NCBI GenBank assembly: GCA_964404285.1
Contig: CAYOJK010000001.1
Coordinates: forward strand, 1 to 64,000
Reading direction: 5' to 3'
Source: JBASEY01 sp964404285
GTDB taxonomy: Bacteria > CSSED10-310
Length of the DNA stretch: 64,000 bases
Part shown: piece by piece, positions 51,594-59,690 of the stretch
How positions within the stretch are numbered: position 1 is the first letter of the stretch
Layout: the number at the start of each line of letters is the position of its first letter
Position numbers and translations under genes: made by a program
Notes under the pieces: model-generated
The model's input: only the letters and a program-made list of their open reading frames with translations
What the model was told of the DNA's origin: nothing
Databases searched by the model: none

Positions 51594-51965
51594 TTAGAAA
51601 TCCAGTCCTGATTCACGAGCGGCGTCGGCCAGAGCTTTGACGCGTCCGTGGTATTGATATTTGCCTTTATCGAATACGACCTGATTGATACCTGATTCCA
51701 GGGCCTTTTCAGCTATTCTTTTACCCACCCATTTTGCAGCCTCAATACCTTTTGTCTGCGTTTCGGAATCTTTGAATTCTTTGGACATGGTTGAGGCTGA
51801 AACCACTGTTTTGGCTTCTGCGTCGTCCACTATTTGTGCATACACATGCTTAGTTGACCGGAAGACCACTAATCTCAGCCGATCACTTACACGCCTGATT
51901 TTTTGTCTTGTACGCTGTTGTCTTGCATAGCGTAGCGCTTTTACTCTTTTGTAATACCCATCCAT
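51594..51965 (-). CDS. rplR: 50S ribosomal protein L18
   Basis: L18 binds 5S rRNA. The 123-residue protein has a basic start (RYARQQRTRQKIRRVSDRL), RLVVFRSTKHVYAQIVDD and ends FDKGKYQYHGRVKALADAAR, all standard. It is followed by rpsE after 13 bases. Confidence 0.97.
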   Translation of the reverse strand: MDGYYKRVKALRYARQQRTRQKIRRVSDRLRLVVFRSTKHVYAQIVDDAEAKTVVSASTMSKEFKDSETQTKGIEAAKWVGKRIAEKALESGINQVVFDKGKYQYHGRVKALADAARESGLDF

Positions 51966-51990
51966 AAGTCAGTCTCCAAAACCAGGTATA

Positions 51991-52527
51991 TTAGGTGCCA
52001 GGCTTGCCTTCTTTTCGCCTTACACGTTCATCCTCATACCGGATTCCCTTTCCATTGTAAGGCTCAACCTGCCGATAATTACGTATTTCTGCAGCAGTCT
52101 GACCTACCTTTTGCTTGTCAATACCCTTTAAAATTATTTTATTTTTATCTACCGTAACGGTAATGCCATCCGGCATATCATGCGTTATTGCGTGTGAAAA
52201 ACCGATGTTCAGAATAATCTGAGAATCACCCTTTAGCTGAACTTTATACCCTACTCCTTCAACAAGTAGTCTTTTTTCAAATCCTTTAGACACACCGTAA
52301 ACCATGTTTGCCACTAAAGATCTTGCCAGGCCATGAAGTGAACGGTGTTCTCGATAATCTGATTCCCGCTCAAGCGCAATTGTTTTTTCTTCAACTGAAA
52401 TTGAAATAGGTTCCGGCATGGTATAGTCCAGCGAACCCAAAGGCCCCTTAACGGTGACAACCCGTCCATTCACGCTAACCTGAACGCCAACGGGGATTTC
52501 AATTGGTAATTTTCCTATCCTTGACAT
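51991..52527 (-). CDS. rplF: 50S ribosomal protein L6
   Basis: The 178-residue protein has two duplicated L6 domains. It starts MSRIGKLPIEIPVGVQVSV, continues with VTVKGPLGSLDYTMP, and the second domain ends with EPYNGKGIRYEDERVRRKEG. A GAGAGGATC site precedes the ATG. It lies 29 bases after rpsH. Confidence 0.98.
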   Translation of the reverse strand: MSRIGKLPIEIPVGVQVSVNGRVVTVKGPLGSLDYTMPEPISISVEEKTIALERESDYREHRSLHGLARSLVANMVYGVSKGFEKRLLVEGVGYKVQLKGDSQIILNIGFSHAITHDMPDGITVTVDKNKIILKGIDKQKVGQTAAEIRNYRQVEPYNGKGIRYEDERVRRKEGKPGT

Positions 52528-52556
52528 GAGTCTGATCCTCTCTGACTGGTTTTAAA

Positions 52557-52949
52557 TTACCAGACTTCGCATAATATTTCGCCGCCGATATTGCGCCGCT
52601 TTGCTTCTTTATCCGTCATCACACCTTGCGATGTTGAGATAATCGACACACCCAGACCATTACACGCGCTTTCTATTGCATCCGCTTTAACAAAAACCCG
52701 TCTACTGGGTCGGCTTACTCGGTGAATATGATGAATAACCGATTCATCCTGAGCAGAATATTTCAATTCAACACGAATGATGCCCTGTTTCGTATCGTCT
52801 ACACGCCCATAATCCTTGATATACCCTTCATTTTTCAGGATATCGACGATGGCAATTTTCATGCCTGAAGCAGGAATATCGACATGATCCGCTCTGGCAG
52901 CGCTAGCGTTTCGAATTCGTGTCAACAGATCTGCAATTGTATCCGTCAT
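52557..52949 (-). CDS. rpsH: 30S ribosomal protein S8
   Basis: S8 is an early 16S rRNA binder and, in E. coli, the translational repressor of its operon. The 130-residue protein has DTIADLLTRIRNASAAR, YIKDYGRVDDTKQGII and the C-terminal GLGVSIISTSQGVMTDKEAK. AAGGAG lies upstream of the ATG pair at 52949-52952. Open frame reaching 53141 is antisense to nothing and overlaps rpsN, so it is rejected. Confidence 0.97.
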   Translation of the reverse strand: MTDTIADLLTRIRNASAARADHVDIPASGMKIAIVDILKNEGYIKDYGRVDDTKQGIIRVELKYSAQDESVIHHIHRVSRPSRRVFVKADAIESACNGLGVSIISTSQGVMTDKEAKRRNIGGEILCEVW

Positions 52950-52971
52950 CATAGCTTTGTCTCTCCTTAAT

Positions 52972-53157
52972 CTACCAACTCGATTTAGCCACACCGGGAA
53001 TTTCGCCGTTCGATGCCAGTTCCCGAAAGCAAATTCTACAAAGCTGGAATTTTCGCATGTAGCCTCTTGGGCGACCGCAACGTCTACAACGGTTGTAATT
53101 TCTAACCTTAAATTTGTTTTGACGCTGCCATTTAATAACAAGTGATTTCTTAGCCAA
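52972..53157 (-). CDS. rpsN: 30S ribosomal protein S14, zinc type
   Basis: This is a short 61-residue S14. C24-x2-C27 and C40-x2-C43 (NRCRRCGRPRG, LCRICFRE) form the zinc site, so it is the C+ type Z paralogue. No long zinc-free copy is present here. It is placed between rplE and rpsH as usual. Confidence 0.98.
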   Translation of the reverse strand: MAKKSLVIKWQRQNKFKVRNYNRCRRCGRPRGYMRKFQLCRICFRELASNGEIPGVAKSSW

Positions 53158-53180
53158 AATACTGCTCCTTACCTTTAACG

Positions 53181-53726
53181 TTAGACTCTGAACGGCATAC
53201 CCAAACGCTTCAACAAACTTTTACCTTCTTCATCACTTTTAGCTGACGTAACAAAAGTGATCGAAAAACCATTGACACGCTCAACGCGATCAAAATCAAT
53301 TTCAGGAAAAATAATTTGATCTTTAATGCCAAGAGTATAGTTCCCACGCCCATCGAAGCTTCTAGGCGATACACCTCTAAAATCTCGAACACGCGGCAAA
53401 GCAACATTGAAGAGCCTGTCAACAAATTCATACATCTTCTTTCCTCGCAATGTGACCGTGCATCCGATCGGCATTCCTTCCCTTAGTTTAAAGCCGGCGA
53501 TGGATTTTCTAGCTCGAGTAATAACCGGTTTTTGACCAGTGATCCGCGCCATCTCATCAGCCGCATTATCAAGAATTTTGTGATTTTGGATCGCTTCGCC
53601 CAAACCTGCATTGACAACGATTTTTACTAGTCTGGGTATTTCCATAACATTTTTGTATTTAAATTCTTTCTGCAGAGCTGCAGCAACTTCCGTGTCATAC
53701 TTTTTCTTAATATTTGGTACGTTCAC
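53181..53726 (-). CDS. rplE: 50S ribosomal protein L5
   Basis: L5 binds 5S rRNA and the P-site tRNA. The protein of 181 residues has YKNVMEIPRLVKIVVNAGLG, RKSIAGFKLREGMPIGCTVT and GIKDQIIFPEIDFD. A GTG at 53726 is chosen because AGGAG is nine bases upstream and the length then matches the family (about 179); the ATG at 53735 touches the AGGAG and is poorly placed. Confidence 0.96.
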   Translation of the reverse strand: MNVPNIKKKYDTEVAAALQKEFKYKNVMEIPRLVKIVVNAGLGEAIQNHKILDNAADEMARITGQKPVITRARKSIAGFKLREGMPIGCTVTLRGKKMYEFVDRLFNVALPRVRDFRGVSPRSFDGRGNYTLGIKDQIIFPEIDFDRVERVNGFSITFVTSAKSDEEGKSLLKRLGMPFRV

Positions 53727-53765
53727 CTTATCCATCTCCTGATAACAGCACATGCTGACATTAAA

Positions 53766-54101
53766 TTATCTGTCCAGTAACTCTCCACATTTTTTACAAA
53801 CTCTGACGGAAAACCCATCATCCTGTTTTTTGCGTCCAACACGGCTGGCGCGATTGCAGTTTTTACAGACAACCATCAAATTTGACAAGTGTATCGGCGC
53901 CTCTTTCTGAACAATCCCACCTTTTGCCATTTTTTGTGACGGTCGTTCAGCTTTTTTAATAAAGTTTATGCCTTCAACTATCGCTTTTTCTGAATCCGGG
54001 AAAACCTTCAGCACCCGACCGATCTTTCCTAATTCCTTTCCAGCAATAACCTTTACTCTGTCTTCTTTTTTAATAAATACTTTTCTGTTTTTTTCTTTCA
54101 T
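53766..54101 (-). CDS. rplX: 50S ribosomal protein L24
   Basis: L24 starts 50S assembly. The 111-residue protein has the KOW motif (KKEDRVKVIAGKELGKIGRV) and VEGINFIKKAERPS. At the C-terminus, C-K-N-C (about residue 82) and C-K-K-C (about 103) make a zinc-ribbon-like pair. It lies between rplN and rplE. Confidence 0.97.
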   Translation of the reverse strand: MKEKNRKVFIKKEDRVKVIAGKELGKIGRVLKVFPDSEKAIVEGINFIKKAERPSQKMAKGGIVQKEAPIHLSNLMVVCKNCNRASRVGRKKQDDGFSVRVCKKCGELLDR

Positions 54102-54111
54102 TTTCTTTTCC

Positions 54112-54480
54112 TTAAAGCACTTCTGGAGCTAAAGAAACAATCTTCATGAAAGCTTTGTCTCGTAATTCTCTGGCAATCGGCCCAAAAACACGGTTGCCTA
54201 TTGGTTGATTCTGGTTGTTGACAAGCACTGCAGAATTTCTATCAAACCGAATATAACTGCCATCCGGTCTACGAACCTCTTTTTTTGTTCTAACAACTAC
54301 AGCTTTCACAACCGACCCTTTTTTAACATTTGATCCAGGAATCGTCTCACGAACAGCAACCACAATTATATCCCCAACAGTTGCATATCTTTTTCTTGAG
54401 CCACCCAACACTTTAATACACTGAACTTTCCGAGCGCCGGAATTATCTGCTACATCCAACACTGTTCGCAACTGAATCAT
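54112..54480 (-). CDS. rplN: 50S ribosomal protein L14
   Basis: The 122-residue protein begins MIQLRTVLDVADNSGARKVQ and has VGDIIVVAVRETIPGSNVKK and GNRVFGPIARELRDKAFMKI. It is a standard L14 with no length change. GGAGGCAGG lies upstream of the ATG. Confidence 0.98.
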   Translation of the reverse strand: MIQLRTVLDVADNSGARKVQCIKVLGGSRKRYATVGDIIVVAVRETIPGSNVKKGSVVKAVVVRTKKEVRRPDGSYIRFDRNSAVLVNNQNQPIGNRVFGPIARELRDKAFMKIVSLAPEVL

Positions 54481-54516
54481 GGCCTGCCTCCTTCTAAATA
54501 ACCATTTTTATTTGTT

Positions 54517-54768
54517 TTACTTCCCAAGTATTTTTACCACGGTCCAGCGTTTGCGTTTCGACAGCGGCCGGGATTCTTCAATTTTTACGCGATCACCAAT
54601 TTTGCACTGATTGGTTTCATCATGCGCCATAAATTTTTTACGACGTCTGACAATTTTACGAAATTCAGGATGATTGAATTGCCTCTCTACCAGCACATTG
54701 ACCGTTTTATCCATCTTATCACTGACAACAACACCCACTTTACTTTTTCTTATTTTTTTCTCTTCCAT
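54517..54768 (-). CDS. rpsQ: 30S ribosomal protein S17
   Basis: S17 is an OB-fold 16S rRNA binder. The 83-residue product has KSKVGVVVSDKMDKTVNVLV, RKFMAHDETNQCKIGDRV and IEESRPLSKRKRWTVVKIL. The ATG at 54768 gives the family length; an ATG at 54786 adds six residues and cannot be excluded. Confidence 0.96.
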   Translation of the reverse strand: MEEKKIRKSKVGVVVSDKMDKTVNVLVERQFNHPEFRKIVRRRKKFMAHDETNQCKIGDRVKIEESRPLSKRKRWTVVKILGK

Positions 54769-54790
54769 GACACTTGTACCTATCACTTTA

Positions 54791-54985
54791 TCAGATTTGA
54801 TTCTGTTTTTGGTTGATAATGGTTTTCAATCGAGCAATATTTCTTCTGATTTTTCTAATGACAATTTTGTTATCAAGTTTTCCCAATGTGGCCTGAAATT
54901 TGTATTGAAACAATTCTTCTTGCTGTTCACGCAGGTCACTTTTCAATTCTTCAAGTGTTTTTTCTCGTAAATTTTGTGCCTTCAT
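54791..54985 (-). CDS. rpmC: 50S ribosomal protein L29
   Basis: This is a 64-residue, two-helix protein with LREKTLEELKSDLREQQEEL and the C-terminal VIRKIRRNIARLKTIINQK. It contacts the exit tunnel and trigger factor. It lies 8 bases after rplP. Confidence 0.97.
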   Translation of the reverse strand: MKAQNLREKTLEELKSDLREQQEELFQYKFQATLGKLDNKIVIRKIRRNIARLKTIINQKQNQI

Positions 54986-54993
54986 CAGCTTCC

Positions 54994-55407
54994 CTATTCT
55001 CCTCCCTGCGCAATAAAACGCGTTTTGACAGGAAGTTTATTTCCCGCAAGTCGGAAAGCTTCCTTCGCCACTTCGTATGAAACGCCTTCCATTTCGTAAA
55101 GAATTCTTCCAGGTTTTACGACTGATACCCAATATTCCGGATTGCCTTTTCCTTTACCCATTCGTGTTTCAGCCGCTTTTTTTGTAATTGGCTTATCAGG
55201 GAAGATTCGTATCCAGATGCGACCACCTCGTTTGATATATCGAGTCATTGCAATTCTCGCAGCCTCGATTTGTCGATCCGTTATCCTTCCCGGCTCGATC
55301 GTTTGCAATCCGTATGACCCGAATGCCAACGTATTACCGGAAGTGGCAATTCCTTTCGTTCTCCCCTTATGGACTTTTCTGTATTTTGTTCGTCTTGGCT
55401 GTAACAT
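54994..55407 (-). CDS. rplP: 50S ribosomal protein L16
   Basis: The 137-residue protein begins MLQPRRTKYRKVHKGRTKGI and has FGSYGLQTIEPGRITDRQIE, GGRIWIRIFPDKPITKKAAE and GNPEYWVSVVKPGRILYEME. Length is standard. Its ATG directly follows, and shares a base with, the rpsC stop. Confidence 0.98.
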   Translation of the reverse strand: MLQPRRTKYRKVHKGRTKGIATSGNTLAFGSYGLQTIEPGRITDRQIEAARIAMTRYIKRGGRIWIRIFPDKPITKKAAETRMGKGKGNPEYWVSVVKPGRILYEMEGVSYEVAKEAFRLAGNKLPVKTRFIAQGGE

Positions 55408-56150
55408 TAGACAGTCTCCATTCGTCGTCTTTGCGGACGGCCACTATCGTGGGAGTCTCTGTAAGGTCTTCCTTGACCTCTTCCCTGCCTACTCGGCCGC
55501 CGCGTATCTTCCTCTTCCTGGCCCGCAATTACCTCGCCTTTGAAAACCCAGACCTTGACACCGATCGCTCCATACGTTGTATGAGCTGTTGAAAAACCAT
55601 AATCTATATCAGCTCGTAACGTATGCAACGGAACACGTCCTTCTCGGTATTCTTCTTGTCTGGACATATCAGCTCCGCCTAGTCTTCCGGAGCATACAAT
55701 TCGAATTCCTTTAGCTCCAAAACGTTGTGCGTTCGAAAGCGCTTTTTTCATCGCTCTACGAAATGCAACTTTCTTTTCTAATTGCAAAGCGATCGATTCT
55801 GAAATCAATTGCGCATCCGTTTCCGGTGTTTTCACTTCTTTGATATATAAAAAGACCTGTTTATCGGTCAATTCTTGAACAGCTTTCTTAATCCGTTCAA
55901 CTTCCGCCCCTTTAGTTCCTATAATAATACCCGGGCGTGCCGCGTGTATATTTATCCTGACCTGCTCAGCAGCACGTTCGATTTCCACATTAGCTATTCC
56001 AGCATATTTGACTTCTTTCTTGATAAAATTTCGAATAGCCAAATCTTCGTGCAATTTGTCAGCATAGTCTTTGTCGGCATACCACCTTGATGACCATGTT
56101 CTAACTACTTTAAGCCGAAGTCCTTTTGGATTGACTTTCTGCCCCAACAC
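55407..56150 (-). CDS. rpsC: 30S ribosomal protein S3
   Basis: S3 lines the mRNA entry tunnel. The 247-residue protein has MLGQKVNPKGLRLKVVRTWS, a KH domain with RPGIIIGTKGAEVERIKKAV, and a conserved C-terminal domain (GGADMSRQEEYREGRVPLHT). A disordered R/G-rich tail (about 215-247) is longer than in E. coli. Confidence 0.98.
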   Translation of the reverse strand: MLGQKVNPKGLRLKVVRTWSSRWYADKDYADKLHEDLAIRNFIKKEVKYAGIANVEIERAAEQVRINIHAARPGIIIGTKGAEVERIKKAVQELTDKQVFLYIKEVKTPETDAQLISESIALQLEKKVAFRRAMKKALSNAQRFGAKGIRIVCSGRLGGADMSRQEEYREGRVPLHTLRADIDYGFSTAHTTYGAIGVKVWVFKGEVIAGQEEEDTRRPSRQGRGQGRPYRDSHDSGRPQRRRMETV

Positions 56151-56188
56151 ACACCTCCTAAATCAGCAAACAAATCCCATGTATTCGC

Positions 56189-56545
56189 CTAACTCGCAGC
56201 AGAACCGCCCGAGACGTCCTCTAAAACCACTGTAATATGACTGGTTCTTTTTCTGATTCTGTTAACCCGCCCTTGTGCTCTAAACCTAATCCGTTTCATA
56301 GTCGGACCTTCATCTACATACGCTCGTTTGACAACCAGATCTTCAGGTGCAGCCGGAACACTTGCCTGTTCGGCATTGGCTATAGCTGATTTTATAACGT
56401 TTTCGAAAAGAGTTGACGCTTTCTGAGGCATAAAATGCAGCATCGAAATTGCATCTTCCACTTTTTTTCCACGTATTAGATCTGCAACTTGCCGGGCTTT
56501 GAAGGCGGAAATTTTTGTATGTTTCAATTGCGATCGGAATTCCAT
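56189..56545 (-). CDS. rplV: 50S ribosomal protein L22
   Basis: L22 forms the tunnel constriction with L4. The 118-residue protein has SAFKARQVADLIRGKKVEDA, KRAYVDEGPTMKRIRFRAQG and RIRKRTSHITVVLED. The ATG at 56545 is preferred; an ATG at 56554 would add three residues. It overlaps nothing and follows rpsS by 18 bases. Confidence 0.97.
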   Translation of the reverse strand: MEFRSQLKHTKISAFKARQVADLIRGKKVEDAISMLHFMPQKASTLFENVIKSAIANAEQASVPAAPEDLVVKRAYVDEGPTMKRIRFRAQGRVNRIRKRTSHITVVLEDVSGGSAAS

Positions 56546-56563
56546 GATGATCACCCTTATCGA

Positions 56564-56842
56564 TTATCGGACACGCGATGAGCTGCTACCGGCATGCCCT
56601 CGGTATGTCCGTGTCGGCGAAAATTCGCCTAAGCGATGCCCGACCATATTCTCAGTGATATATACCGGGACAAATTTTTTTCCATTATGCACAAGGATCG
56701 TCAAACCAACAAAGTCCGGCGTAATCATGGACGCTCTAGACCACGTCTTGATCATCGTTCTTTCATTGGTCTGAATGACCTTGTCAACCTTTTTTTGCAG
56801 TTTCGGATGAACATAAGGTCCTTTTTTTCTTGATCGAGCCAC
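56564..56842 (-). CDS. rpsS: 30S ribosomal protein S19
   Basis: This 92-residue protein starts ARSRKKGPYVHPKLQKKVDK and has IKTWSRASMITPDFVGLTI, then GHRLGEFSPTRTYRGHAG, the typical S19 end. It is followed by rplV. Confidence 0.98.
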   Translation of the reverse strand: MARSRKKGPYVHPKLQKKVDKVIQTNERTMIKTWSRASMITPDFVGLTILVHNGKKFVPVYITENMVGHRLGEFSPTRTYRGHAGSSSSRVR

Positions 56843-56856
56843 TTTTAATCCTCCGA

Positions 56857-57681
56857 TTACCGAGATCGGCGTTTGATAATAACTTTATCTGACAGTTTCG
56901 CTTTGCGCGTTTTATGCCCCTTTGTGGATACTCCCCAAGGCGTTACCGGATGTCTTCCACCTGACGATTTTCCTTCTCCACCACCATGAGGGTGATCGAT
57001 CGGGTTCATGGCAACGCCCCTCACCTTGGGACGTCGACCAAGCCATCGGCTTCGACCGGCTTTACCAACAGTAATATTTTCCTGTTCCTGATTTCCCACA
57101 TGCCCTATCGTCGCCATGCACACCAAATGAACAAGACGAACCTCGTTCGAAGGCAGACGCAATTGAGCAAATTTGCCTTCTTTTGCAAGAATTTGGGCAA
57201 ATGTACCGGCGCCTCTCGCTAACTGACCACCTTTTCCTGGTCTCAACTCAATCGAGTGCACAAAGGTTCCAACCGGTATATTTTTTAACGGCAAAGCATT
57301 GCCCACTTTGATATCTGCCTCAGGCCCGGAAACAATTGTATCACCAACTTTCAGGCCATCAGGGGCAAGGATATACCGCTTTTCCCCGTCATGATAGAAA
57401 AGCAGTGCGATATTTGCTGTTCTGTTGGGATCATACTCGATTGCCGCAACTCGAGCCGGTACTCCGGTTTTATCGCGTTTGAAATCAATGATCCGATATA
57501 GGCGCTTTACGCGACCACCTCTTCTTCGCATTGAAATGCGACCGGTATTATTCCGTCCCGCTTTCTGAGGTAGTCCTTTTACAAGCGATTTTTCCGGTTT
57601 GTTTTTGGTAACTTCATCAAAACCTGAAACCGTTAGAAAACGTCTTGCGGGAGATGTCGGATTATATTTTTTTGTTGACAT
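56857..57681 (-). CDS. rplB: 50S ribosomal protein L2
   Basis: L2 is needed for subunit joining and peptidyl transfer. The 274-residue protein has KKYNPTSPARRFLTVSGFDE, RRRGGRVKRLYRIIDFKRD and the C-terminal GVAMNPIDHPHGGGEGKSSG with the functionally important histidine. The ATG at 57681 follows GGGGAG; open sequence up to 57741 overlaps rplW and is not used. Confidence 0.98.
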   Translation of the reverse strand: MSTKKYNPTSPARRFLTVSGFDEVTKNKPEKSLVKGLPQKAGRNNTGRISMRRRGGRVKRLYRIIDFKRDKTGVPARVAAIEYDPNRTANIALLFYHDGEKRYILAPDGLKVGDTIVSGPEADIKVGNALPLKNIPVGTFVHSIELRPGKGGQLARGAGTFAQILAKEGKFAQLRLPSNEVRLVHLVCMATIGHVGNQEQENITVGKAGRSRWLGRRPKVRGVAMNPIDHPHGGGEGKSSGGRHPVTPWGVSTKGHKTRKAKLSDKVIIKRRSR

Positions 57682-57700
57682 AATAAAAATTCTCCCCGGT

Positions 57701-57988
57701 CTAAACACCTTCGAAATAAGCGATTTTTTCACCAGGGGCAAGTTTTACAATCGCTTTTTTCCAATGAGATTTTCGTCCGGAATACCTTCCCATTCTTTTC
57801 GGTTTTCCTTTCATACTTATGGTTCGTACTTCCAAAACTCTCACTTTAAAAATCGCTGTAATTGCTTCCCTGATATCCTTCTTCGTCGCATCAGGATGTA
57901 CTTTGAAGGTAATACTATTTGATTCAGCTTTTTGAGCTGTCGTTTTTTCCGTCATTACCGGTGTCATTAAAACTTTGTATGGGTCCAT
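57701..57988 (-). CDS. rplW: 50S ribosomal protein L23
   Basis: L23 sits at the exit tunnel and docks trigger factor. The 95-residue product has MDPYKVLMTPVMTEKTTAQK, VRVLEVRTISMKGKPKRMG and GRKSHWKKAIVKLAPGE. A GTG at 57994 overlapping the rplD end is the alternative start, closer to AAAGG. Confidence 0.96.
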   Translation of the reverse strand: MDPYKVLMTPVMTEKTTAQKAESNSITFKVHPDATKKDIREAITAIFKVRVLEVRTISMKGKPKRMGRYSGRKSHWKKAIVKLAPGEKIAYFEGV

Positions 57989-57990
57989 GA

Positions 57991-58626
57991 TCACTGAAGC
58001 CTTTCTGAAATGATCGGAATGCTCTTTTCCATTAAAACAATATTTTTGTTGTTCACCAGATCATATACATTCAAACCTTCTACTTGGAGCACCTGGTAAT
58101 AAGGTACGTTTCGAAGAGATTTGCGTATATTTTCCCGGGTATTTTCCTGCATTTCACCTAACACAATCAGAGTTTTAATTTTCTGATTGTTTGGATCCAG
58201 CCGAGACAACAACTCTTTTGTTTTGATTACATCACACTCAAATTCCTGCATTACCGACAATTCACCGTCTGAAAGTTTTTTTGACAACGTCACACAAAGA
58301 GCTTTCCTACGGACTTTTTTAGGAGGAGAAAAACTGTAATCTCTTGGAATCGGTCCAAAAATTACTCCTCCGCCTCGCCTGAGCGGCGATTTAGCGGTAC
58401 CTGCACGTGCGTGACCGGTACCTTTCTGCCGATACAACTTCTGCATGGAACCCGCTACTTCCGTTCTGTTTTTTGTTTTGTGTGTTCCTCGCCGTCTATT
58501 CGCCATCTGCATCCGGATCACTTCCTGAACAATAGAAGGGTTATACGGCACCGAAAACACCGAATCCGGCAATTCAATCTGATGAAGGAGTTCTCCTTTG
58601 ATATTCTTTACATCTACCTTAGGCAT
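57991..58626 (-). CDS. rplD: 50S ribosomal protein L4
   Basis: L4 binds 23S rRNA, with a loop in the exit tunnel; in E. coli it also represses the S10 operon. The 211-residue protein has RRGTHKTKNRTEVAGSMQKL, YRQKGTGHARAGTAKSPLRR and GGGVIFGPIPRDYSF. The ATG overlaps the rplC stop (TGATG), with GAGGT seven bases upstream. Confidence 0.97.
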   Translation of the reverse strand: MPKVDVKNIKGELLHQIELPDSVFSVPYNPSIVQEVIRMQMANRRRGTHKTKNRTEVAGSMQKLYRQKGTGHARAGTAKSPLRRGGGVIFGPIPRDYSFSPPKKVRRKALCVTLSKKLSDGELSVMQEFECDVIKTKELLSRLDPNNQKIKTLIVLGEMQENTRENIRKSLRNVPYYQVLQVEGLNVYDLVNNKNIVLMEKSIPIISERLQ

Positions 58627-59264
58627 CAAAGCACCTCACGTTCAGCTTTTCGAACAATGACCAAACCACCTTTAGCGCCCGGTACCGCACCTTTAATCAT
58701 CAATAAGTTATTCTGTTTATCGACTAACATGATTTTCAGGTTTTTTACCGTGAAACGCTGGTTACCCATCCGTCCCGGCATTTTTCTGCCTTTCATCGTC
58801 CTTTTCGGTGTTCGAGCGCCAATCGATCCTCCGTGTCTTACACTTTCATGCGTTCCGTGTGAAGCTTCTTTACCAGCAAAGCCATGCCGTTTCATTACTC
58901 CGGTAAAGCCTTTTCCTATTGAATAACCCGTCACACTGACCTTTTCGGAGGCTTTAAAAATATCCACCCTCAGCTCTTGGCCGATTTCAAAAGACTCAAT
59001 ATTATCGAGTCTCAATTCCCTAAGTACTGCAGTGGGTTCAACTTTTGAAGCCTTGAAATGCCCACTGTATGGCTTGTTCAGGGATTTCTTTTTACCAGCC
59101 TTTCCAAAGCCAATCTGGATCGCATTGTATTTATCATTGTTAACCGTTTTGGTCTGCACAATAGGACACGGACCAGCCTGAATAACAGTTACCGGTACCA
59201 AATGCCCCTCTGCATCATACAGTTGTGTCATCCCGATTTTTTTACCAATAATTCCCAAGGCCAT
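58626..59264 (-). CDS. rplC: 50S ribosomal protein L3
   Basis: L3 folds near the peptidyl transferase centre. The 212-residue product has MALGIIGKKIGMTQLYDAEG, GFTGVMKRHGFAG and SIGARTPKRTMKGRKMPGRM. The ATG at 59264 has GGGAG upstream. An ATG at 59279 adds five non-family residues. Confidence 0.97.
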   Translation of the reverse strand: MALGIIGKKIGMTQLYDAEGHLVPVTVIQAGPCPIVQTKTVNNDKYNAIQIGFGKAGKKKSLNKPYSGHFKASKVEPTAVLRELRLDNIESFEIGQELRVDIFKASEKVSVTGYSIGKGFTGVMKRHGFAGKEASHGTHESVRHGGSIGARTPKRTMKGRKMPGRMGNQRFTVKNLKIMLVDKQNNLLMIKGAVPGAKGGLVIVRKAEREVL

Positions 59265-59286
59265 GAGCCTGTCTCCCATACTTTCT

Positions 59287-59595
59287 CTATAATTTTATTT
59301 CGACATCCACACCCGCCGGCAATTCCAGTTTCATCAAAGCATCAACTGTCTGGTTGGTAGGATGGTGAATATCAATGAGCCGTTTGTGAGTACGCATTTC
59401 AAATTGTTCCCGACTTTTTTTGTCAACATGCGGTCCTCTCAACACCGTATATTTTCTAATTTTTCTAGGCAAAGGAATCGGCCCTATCACTTTGGCGCCA
59501 GTCCTTTTCGATGTTGCCGCAATTTCACCGGCAGATTGATCCAAAAGACGGTAATCATAGGCCTTTAACTGGATTCTTATTTTTTGTTCGGCCAT
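59287..59595 (-). CDS. rpsJ: 30S ribosomal protein S10
   Basis: S10 (NusE) also acts in transcription antitermination. The 102-residue protein has QKIRIQLKAYDYRLLDQSAG, GPIPLPRKIRKYTVLRGPHV and KKSREQFEMRTHKRLIDI. CGGAGG precedes the ATG. It starts the classical S10 block 95 bases after tuf; no long leader for L4 control is visible in that gap. Confidence 0.98.
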   Translation of the reverse strand: MAEQKIRIQLKAYDYRLLDQSAGEIAATSKRTGAKVIGPIPLPRKIRKYTVLRGPHVDKKSREQFEMRTHKRLIDIHHPTNQTVDALMKLELPAGVDVEIKL

Positions 59596-59690
59596 CTTAT
59601 CCTCCGATTTCCATTTTCCACATAATGGTTGACTTCTTACTCATTAAATAACTCACAAACACTAATTAATCGCTAGACGCTCTTGGCAGA